NCBI RefSeq assembly: GCF_042477335.2
Contig: NC_091263.1
Coordinates: 70,984,501-71,048,500, forward strand
DNA: 64,000 bases
Direction: 5' to 3'
DNA from: Ovis canadensis
Lineage: Eukaryota; Chordata; Mammalia; Artiodactyla; Bovidae
Of the stretch, positions 57,207 through 64,000 are shown piece by piece (within the stretch, counting starts at the first letter, position 1; each line of letters starts with the position of its first letter). Below the pieces are notes generated by a model. That model was given only the letters and a program-made list of their open reading frames with translations. It was not told the origin of the DNA and ran no database searches. The translations under genes and the position numbers were made by a program.

Positions 57207-57345
57207 GGCTTCCCTGGTGGTCCAGTGGTTAAGACATCACACTCACGATTCCTGGTCAGGGAACTAAGATCCCACACGCTGCAACTGGGGAAAAGAACAG
57301 ATTCGGCATGCTGGAAACTAAGACTTGGCACAACCAGACAGATAA
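57207..57345 (+). repeat. CHR-type SINE
   Basis: 'GGCTTCCCTGGTGGTCCAGT' head, 'GGGAACTAAGATCCCACACG' and an A-rich end. Confidence 0.85.
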
Positions 57346-57529
57346 ATATATTTACATATATGTTGAAATGAGACTTGATCATGGGAGTATAAGTTCCATG
57401 CCTTAAAAATGTCACAGTATTTAACAGTTAGTGAGCCATGTAGCCTAATCAATGTTAGAGAATGGTCTCAAGTTCCTGTCAGTGAATCCACTGCAGTACA
57501 TATTGTCACAGTAAATTTGAATGATAAAT

Positions 57530-60039
57530 GTTCATTGTTCAGTCGCTTAGTTGTGTCTGGATCAAGCTCATGTCCATTGACTCAATGATGCCGTTCAGCC
57601 AACCATCTCATCCTCTGTCACTCCCTTTTCCTCCTGCCCTCAATCTTTCCCAGCATCAATGTCTTTTCCAGTGAGTCAGCTCTTCGCATCAGGTGGCCAA
57701 AGTATTGAAGCTTCAGCATCAGTCCTTCCAGTGAATATTTAGGGTTGATTTCCTTTAGGATGGACTGGTTGGATCTCCTTGCAGTCCAAGGGACTCTCAA
57801 GAATCTTCTCCAGCACCATAGTTCGAAAGCATCAATTCTGTGGTACTTGGTCTTCTTTATGGTCCGACTCTCACATCCATACATGACTACTGGAAAAACC
57901 ATAGCTTTGATTCTGTGGACCTTTGTTGGCAAAGTAATGTCTCTGCTTTTTAATATACTGTCTAGGTTGGTCATAGCTTTTCTTCCAAGGAGCAAGTGTC
58001 TTTTAATTTCATGGCTGCAGTCACTGTCCTTAGTGATTTTGGAGCCCAATAAAATAGTCTGTCATTGTTCCCATTTTTTTTCCCATCTGTTTGCCATGAA
58101 GTGATGGGACTAGATGCCGTGATCTTGGTTTTTTTGAATGTTGAATTTTAAACCAGCTTTTTCACTCTCCTCTTTCACGTTCATCAAGAGGCTTTTCAGT
58201 TCCTCTTTGCTGTCTGCCTTAAGGGTGGTACCATCTGCGTATCTGAGGTTATTGATATTTCTCCCAGCATTGTTGATTCCAGCTTGTGCTTCAGCCAGCC
58301 TGACATTTCCCATGATGTATTCTGCATTTAAGTTAAATAAGCAGGGTGACAGTGTACAGCCTTGACGTTCTCCTTCCCAATTTGGAACCAGTCCATTGTT
58401 CCATTTCCGGTTCTAACTGTTCCTTCCTGACCTGCATACAGATTTCTAAGGAAGCAGGTCAGGTGGTCTGGTATTCCCATCTCTTGAAGAATTTTCCACA
58501 GTTTGTTGTGATCCACACAGTCAGAGGCTTTAGCAAAGTCAGTGAAGCAGAAGTAGATGTTTTCCTGGAATTTCCTTGCTTTTTCTATAATCCAGCAGAT
58601 GTTGGCAATTTGATCTTTGGTTCCTCTGCCTTTTCTAAATACAGTTTGTTCACCTGGAAGTTTTTGGTTCATGTACTGTTGGAGCCTAGCTTGGAGGATT
58701 TTGAGCATTACCTTGCTAGCATGTGAAATGAGTGCAGTTGTGCTATAGTTTGAATATTCTTTGGCTTTGCCCTTCTTTAGGATTGGGATGAAACTGACCT
58801 TTTCCAGTCCTGTGGCCACTGCCAACTTTTCCAAATTTGCTGGCATATTGAGTGCAGCACTTTCATAGCATCATATTTTAGGATTTGAAATAGCTCACCT
58901 GGAATCCCATCACCTCCACTAGGTTTGTTTGTAGTGATGCTTCCTAAGACCCACTTGACTTCGCACTCCAGAATGTCTGGCTCTAGTGATCACACCATCG
59001 TGGTTATCTGGGTCATTAAAACTTTTTTTTGTACAGTTTTTCTGTGTATTCTTGCCACCTCTTCTTAATATCTTCTGCTTCTGTTAGGTCCATACCATTT
59101 CTGTCCTTTATTGTGCCCATCTTTGCATGAAATATTCCCTTGGTATCTCTCATTTTCTTGAAGAGATCTCTAGTCTTTCCCTTTCTGTTGGTTTTCTCTA
59201 TTTCTTTTCAGTGTTCACTTTAGAAGGCTTTCTCATCTCTCGTTGCTATTCTGTGGAACTCTGGGTTCCATAGATATAGATGGGTATATCTAACGTTTTC
59301 TCCTTTGCCTTTTCACTTCTCTTCTCTTCTCAGCTATTTATAAGGCCTCCTCAGACAACCATTTTGCCTTCTTGCATTTCTTTTTCTTGGGGATGGTCTT
59401 GATCACTGCCTCCTGTACAGTTTTACAAACCTCCATCCATAGTTCTTCAGCACCTCTGTCTGATCTAATCCCTTGAGTCTGTCACCTCCACTGTATAATC
59501 ATAAGGGATTTGATTTAGGTCATACCTGAGAGATCTAGTGGATTTTCCCTACTTTCTTTAAGTCTGAATTTTGCAATGACAAGTTCTTGATCTGAGCCAC
59601 AGTCAGCTCCTGGTCTTCCTTTTGCTGACTTTGCTCCGTCTTAGATTGCAAAGAATATAATCAATCTGGTTTTGGTATTGACCATTTGGTGATGTCTATG
59701 TGTAGAGTCATCTCTTGTGTTGTTGGAAGAAGGTGTTTGCTATAATCAGTGTGCTCTCTTGGCAAACCTCTGTTAGCCTTTGCCCTGCTTCATTTTGTAC
59801 TCCAAGGCCAAACTTGTTACTCCAGGTATCTCTTGACTTCCTACTTTTGCATTCCAGTCCCTTATAATGAAAAGGACATCTTTATTTGGTGTTAGTTCTA
59901 GAAGGTCTTGTAGGTCTTCATAGAACCAACCAGTCAACTTCAGCTTCTTCAGCATTAGTGGTTGGGGCATAGACTTGGATTAGTGTGATACTGAATGGTT
60001 TGCCTTGGAAATGAACAGAGATCGTTCTGTCATTTATGA
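57530..60039 (-). mobile_element. BovB LINE, 2.5 kb, 5' truncated, with target duplications
   Basis: Flanked by GAATGATAAAT at 57,519-57,529 and 60,040-60,050. BovB encodes an APE-type endonuclease followed by a reverse transcriptase. On the minus strand, endonuclease residues 'DWNAKVGSQE' lie near 59,830-59,860. RT stretches 'RKGRGTKDQI' and 'CFTDFAKASDCVDHNKLWKI' lie in 58,328-58,846. The catalytic box near 58,230-58,240 reads YADG instead of YADD (codon at 58,230-58,232). The C-terminal 'AMVFPVVMYGCESRTIKK' lies in 57,618-58,049. Several frame breaks split it, and the first ~0.7 kb is missing. It is inactive. Confidence 0.95.
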
Positions 60040-60699
60040 GAATGATAAATAAGCTCACAAAATAACTAATGGAACCTGAGAAAAGAATGAAAGCTTAGTA
60101 TACTGAGTTTCTTTGAGTCTGCTTGGCAGTGAAATACATGAAAACTGGAAGAATCACATGAATTAGCAGAAATGACTATTTTGGTACCTAACATAAGGTG
60201 GAATTAGCAGACGCATGGAGAGAGTTCATTGATAAAACTAAGACAATCTAAGACTACATGGATCCTTAAAAAAACTGATCATTCAAGCGCAAGGAGATAT
60301 ATTCTGAGTAGATAAATGCGCTTGAGACCTCAGTGAATGCTCTGGTAGGGATTCTGAGCTTTATAATTACACCAGGAGTTTTCAGACTTAGTAGTGATCT
60401 ATACTAAGGAATACATTTTATGATGTGTGTGTACCTGAGTCAGAGATTTCTCAAAGTAGTGTTTAACTCTGCTATGTGGATACGCACTGCTCTACCGTAC
60501 TTGAGAAAGCTGGTCATAACTCATGAAAATGATATTCTGAACACCTAGGGGTCACACTCCACAGTGTGAAAAAGTGCTGAGTTACAGTCTAGGAGAGAAA
60601 GAGATGAGTTTTGGAAGTCTTCCTTGAAGAAGCTGGCTATTAAGAAGGTACTTATTCTGTCCTTGTTTGAAGCACGCTGGATACTATTTTAATTACATA

Positions 60700-60930
60700 A
60701 TAGTCCCCCCTTACCTGTGAAGGATACTTTGTTAAGTGTCCGCCCCCGACTCCCCCTTGGGTGTCTGAAACTATAGATAGTTCAGAACTCTTGTACTGTT
60801 TTATCCCATACATACATATATACATATGATAAAGTTTAATTTATAAACTAGGCACAGTAAGAATATTCAAATTGCCAGCATCACAACTCTTGCACTTTTG
60901 GCCATTGTTAAGTGAAGCAGCATGCACTCC
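60700..60930 (-). repeat. Possible Tigger-type DNA transposon remnant
   Basis: 'CTTGTACTGTTTTATCCCAT', 'GATAAAGTTTAATTTATAAA' and 'CTAGGCACAGTAAGAATATT' recall a Tigger-family internal segment. Strand and family are uncertain. Confidence 0.4.
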
Positions 60931-61075
60931 CATACTGCGACAGCCCATCTGGTGACCCAGAAGACCCCTAAAGGACTGCAGAGCAGGTGGAATATGTAGT
61001 GTGTGTGTGCTGGACAGAGGGGTGGTTCACATCCTGGCAGGAGGGGGCCAATTGCTGTGAGATTTCATTACACTA

Positions 61076-61305
61076 CTCAGATGCGAAGAGTTGACTCATT
61101 GGAAAAGACTTTGATGCTGGGAGGGATTGGGGGCAGGAGGAGAAGGGGACGACTGAGGATGAGATGGCTGGATGGCATCACTGACTCGATGGACGCGAGT
61201 CTGAGTGAACTCCGGGGGTTGGTGATGGACAGGGAGGCCTGGTGTGCTGCGATTCATGGGGTCGCAAAGAGTCGGACACGACTGAGCGACTGAACTGAAA
61301 TGAAC
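61076..61305 (+). mobile_element. BovB LINE 3' fragment
   Basis: 'GATGCGAAGAGTTGACTCAT' through the G/A-rich stretch to 'CGACTGAGCGACTGAACTGA'. Low divergence from the consensus suggests a relatively recent insertion. Confidence 0.9.
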
Positions 61306-61595
61306 TCAGAAATCAAAAAGCTTTGAAAGGCGTGCAGTTTAAAGCTTAGCAGTTATTCATTCTGAACTTTTCTATTTAATATTTTCAGATGGGTAACTGA
61401 AACTGCAGAACGCAAAGCTTTCTAAGATGGGGCACTATTGTACCAACCAGAAGGGCCTGGAGAAGGCATCTGAAATGGATCTCAAGATAGAACTTAGCAG
61501 ATCATTCAGGGTTTTGGTCTTCGACTCTTCCTTGAGTCCCCTTGCTGCATAATTCAGGGCAATGTGCTTTCTATGTGGTTCTTTTGTTCGCTCCT

Positions 61596-61806
61596 GAACT
61601 CCCTGGTGGCTCAGATGATAAAGAATCTGCCTGAAATGCAGGAGACCTGAGTTCAGTCCCTGAATCGGGAAATCCCCTGGAGAAGGAAATGGCTACCCAG
61701 TCCAGGATTCTTGTCTGGAGAATTCCATGGACAGAGGAGCCTGGAACAGAGGGCTGCAGTCCATGGAGTCAAAAGAGTTGGACAGGATTTAGCAACTAAA
61801 CCACTA
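61596..61806 (+). repeat. Bov-tA SINE
   Basis: 'AACTCCCTGGTGGCTCAGAT' head and BovA body to 'GACAGGATTTAGCAACTAAA'. Confidence 0.9.
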
Positions 61807-62421
61807 CCCACGAGACTCAGTACTACTAGAATTTCTAAACCACTGTTTAAGTTAGATATAGGATAGATATCATTCTCTGACTTTCTAAAAGAATATTCAT
61901 GCAGAGAATAAATGAGATTGAATGCTTATGACAAGTGAACTATGGTAGTAAAAGCAAACATTTTGAAATAGATTCAGCTTTAAAAAGAGTTTAGACTACA
62001 AAACCTTTAAATTCTAGTATGACAGATGAAGCATGAAGTCAGTAAAAGGCAAGCTTTTTGGTGAACCTGTGGAGGCTGTCAGGCTCAGAAATTATGCTCG
62101 AAGTCATAGTTTTAGGAGAAATTTTGATCAACTAATGATTGGTAGATATAGACTGAGTGACTCAGGAAAGCCATGACACCTATTGATGAATTGTTCCCCC
62201 CTCCCCTCCTTTTTTTCATAAAATGTAGACCCTAGTGGTGTCTTTCAGCGACGGAATTTGGGGGTAAGCCCATTTTGGCATATCTTTAATGGAAGAGTCA
62301 CGGAGGAAGCAGAGCAGAGTAGGATCTGGGTTTTTTGATTTCTGTGGTGCTCTGTAATGGGGATGACTGGAGGAGAAAAGGGACATGAATGCAGAAGGAA
62401 GCAGCTTGAAACCAGTTGAGC

Positions 62422-62460
62422 CTAGCCTGTTCTAGAATGTTCTGTTCTAGAATAGGCTAG
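62422..62460. promoter_or_regulatory. Hairpin with heat-shock-element array
   Basis: Arms CTAGCCTGTTCTAGAA (62,422-62,437) and TTCTAGAATAGGCTAG (62,445-62,460) are reverse complements with one mismatch. Within it TTC-GAA-TTC units at 62,430, 62,435 and 62,440 have the exact 2-base spacing of an HSF1 site, with a second TTC-GAA pair at 62,445 and 62,450. Function is inferred from the motif only. Confidence 0.45.
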
Positions 62461-62971
62461 AATTCATGTTAAGTAAATTGTAGGCTTCCTAAAATTATAG
62501 CAGTTTGCTATCATAGTGAGATTGTGAATATGCTGTGTCCTTTCTGGTAAAAGGTCAATGTTTAGCTTGTCGAATACAAATTCTTAGGCTGTCTCACTGT
62601 ATATATATATAAACACAGAAGTGTTTACAATCAGGGATCTTTTGACATAATGAGGCTACTACTTTGTATAGCTTTGAAGAGAGTTATCTAAAAAGTTTTT
62701 TTTTAATCATGGGACAGAAAGGAGCTTTTAAAATTAGGTTCCATATGAACTTTTTGTTTCCAAAGTTATCTTTAAATGGCTTACTGAACAATCCTGTTTT
62801 ACACAATACACTTTTATGTAAGGGTTGAAAAGGTTGGATAAATACCAAGAAATACTTTATGAACATTTTAAACTTCTTTTTTAAAATGTTTGCTTTACTT
62901 TTGATATTACACAGCACGTATAGTCCTTTGAAGTATTTTTTAAAAGATGATGTCATTGGCTCCATCTTGTG

Positions 62972-63387
62972 AAGTGTGAAAGTGTTAGCCACTCAGTCGT
63001 ATCCGACTTTTTGTGACCCCATGAACTGTAGCCCACCAGGCTCCTCTGTCCATGGGATTTCCCAGGCAGGAATCCTGAAGTGGGTTACCATGCCCTCCTC
63101 CAGGGGATCTCGACGACCCAGGCAGTAAACCTGGGTCTCTTCCCTGGTGGCACAGACGATAGAGAATCTGCCTGCAATGCAAGAGATCTGGGTTTGATCC
63201 CTGGATGGGAAAGTTCCCCTGGAGAAGGGAATAGCAACTCACTCCAGTATTCTTGCCCGAAGAATCCTATGGACAGAGGAGCTTGGTGGGCTACAGTCTG
63301 TGGGGTCCTATATGACTGAGCGACTAACACTTTATCTGCATTGGAAGCAGATTTTTTGCCATTTGAGCCATCAGGGAAGCCCTGGAC
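62972..63387 (-). repeat. Bov-tA SINE carrying a second Bov-tA in opposite orientation
   Basis: The outer minus-strand element (about 62,972-63,138 and 63,332-63,387) is flanked by CCATCTTGTG at 62,962-62,971 and 63,388-63,397. The inner insertion splits it just inside its tRNA-like head. Confidence 0.9.
63139..63331 (+). repeat. Bov-tA SINE nested in another Bov-tA
   Basis: Plus-strand head 'CTTCCCTGGTGGCACAGACG' and BovA body to 'TGACTGAGCGACTAACAC'. Younger than the host element it interrupts. Confidence 0.9.
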
Positions 63388-63397
63388 CCATCTTGTG

Positions 63398-64000
63398 GAT
63401 GAATAATTTACAATTTTAGCAATAATGTCCAGTGGTTTTCTACTTACATATGAAAATATGAAATATTCCACAATTAAAGTTTGAAAATTTTCTTATTAAT
63501 TTTCAGGAGTTCTTTGTATGTTAGGAATGATAATCCTCTTATTATATTCTTGTGTTGTAGGGAAGAATATATGTCTTATTTTAAATTATTTCTTCTGATA
63601 AAATGAATTTCTCTATTCATAAGAGAATGTGTTTGTTTTGAAAGTTTTCTTGGGAACTGTGAAAGACCTTTTACTATCAGAAGTAGATTTCTACTTTGGA
63701 CTGTCTTATTATATCTTTAGGAGGATATGTATGGGTGTGTATATATATATTTTAACTTAAAGCATTTGGTCAACAGATCAGAGGGAGAGATCACAATATT
63801 AGAAACTAGATTTATATTTACATTATGCATACTTTTACGTTTGGGAGTAGTATCAATGGGGTTTCTGAATGTCTCCATTTAATATTGAAGTATGTTGGCT
63901 GCTATATGGTTTTTTAGAAGATTCTTTGTTCTTGTTTTTAGATGTGTATCCTTACTCGTTAATTGATTACAGAATACTTTGGCTTATAGCTTCCTGTGAT
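63398..64000. other. No gene recognised
   Basis: AT-rich end of the window. 63,494-63,560 weakly resembles reversed L1. A short (TA)n lies near 63,742-63,750. Nothing else was supported. Confidence 0.35.

Larger units (their letters stand above)
25262..64000 (+). other. Presumed long first intron(s) of the unidentified gene
   Basis: After the CpG island the sequence turns AT-rich and CpG-poor, with no recognisable protein-coding exon up to the window end. Stretches without any supported feature include 25,681-29,160, 31,951-33,039, 35,390-37,034, 38,017-39,126, 39,357-40,155, 40,321-41,429, 41,621-43,319, 45,605-46,730, 49,831-50,499, 52,931-54,699, 56,116-57,206 and 61,807-62,421. Reading this as intron rests on the donor at 25,262 and the candidate exon at 34,659. 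It would be wrong if the transcript ends early. Confidence 0.45.

Noticed and set aside
1-64000. CRISPR-like array suggested by many similar repeats
   Set aside because: The repeats are dispersed SINEs and LINE ends in both orientations, with target duplications and irregular spacing, in a mammalian genome.

Overview
This is a mammalian genomic window, and the repeats place it in a pecoran ruminant (cattle, sheep, goat or relative). It carries BovB (RTE-type) LINE copies, Bov-tA and BOV-A2 SINEs, and the older tRNA-Glu-derived cetartiodactyl SINEs (called CHR here), on top of pan-mammalian MIR, L2, L1, MER5 and MER2/Tigger remnants. The species cannot be fixed from this. No protein-coding exon of a working host gene is recognised. 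Long open frames are either BovB reverse-transcriptase relics or chance frames. Repeat family names rest on recognising consensus stretches by eye, not on a database search.

Layout. Positions 1-9,000 are repeat-rich flank. They include a triple nest (2,042-3,565): a short MER2/Tigger-like DNA transposon, interrupted by a processed ferritin light chain (FTL) pseudogene and then by a chimeric retro-insertion joining an FTL-pseudogene fragment to a SINE. Positions 9,050-9,730 are a small CpG-rich block with GC boxes and a TATA box but no recognised gene. Positions 9,860-24,470 are dense repeats: MIR, Bov-tA, BOV-A2, L1, L2, a probable LTR and BovB pieces.

Positions about 24,690-25,680 are a strong CpG island that looks like the rightward promoter and first, non-coding exon of a housekeeping-type gene. 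A clean splice donor lies at 25,261/25,262, a palindromic YY1-type motif pair at 24,976-24,994, and a small splice-competent candidate exon at 25,628-25,680. A further candidate exon (34,659-34,854) has a good acceptor and a consensus donor. Sequence from 25.3 kb to the window end is AT-rich and best read as a long first intron of that unidentified gene. It is invaded by L1 (33.0-34.2, 47.9-49.8 and 51.3-52.9 kb), BovB (29.5-30.4, 33.3-33.8, 57.5-60.0 and 61.1-61.3 kb), many SINEs, a mariner-derived palindromic MITE and an L2 copy.

The most unusual items are the FTL/SINE chimera with target-site duplications (3,096-3,477), a 21-base micro-insertion that looks like the bare tail of a BovB/Bov-tA element (46,826-46,846), three Bov-tA copies sharing the same duplicated tRNA-like head and junction, an internally deleted BovB copy (5,527-6,148), and a hairpin containing a canonical heat-shock-element array (62,422-62,460). 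Nothing resembles a new multi-gene system; the interest is in retrotransposon mechanics and candidate regulatory DNA.
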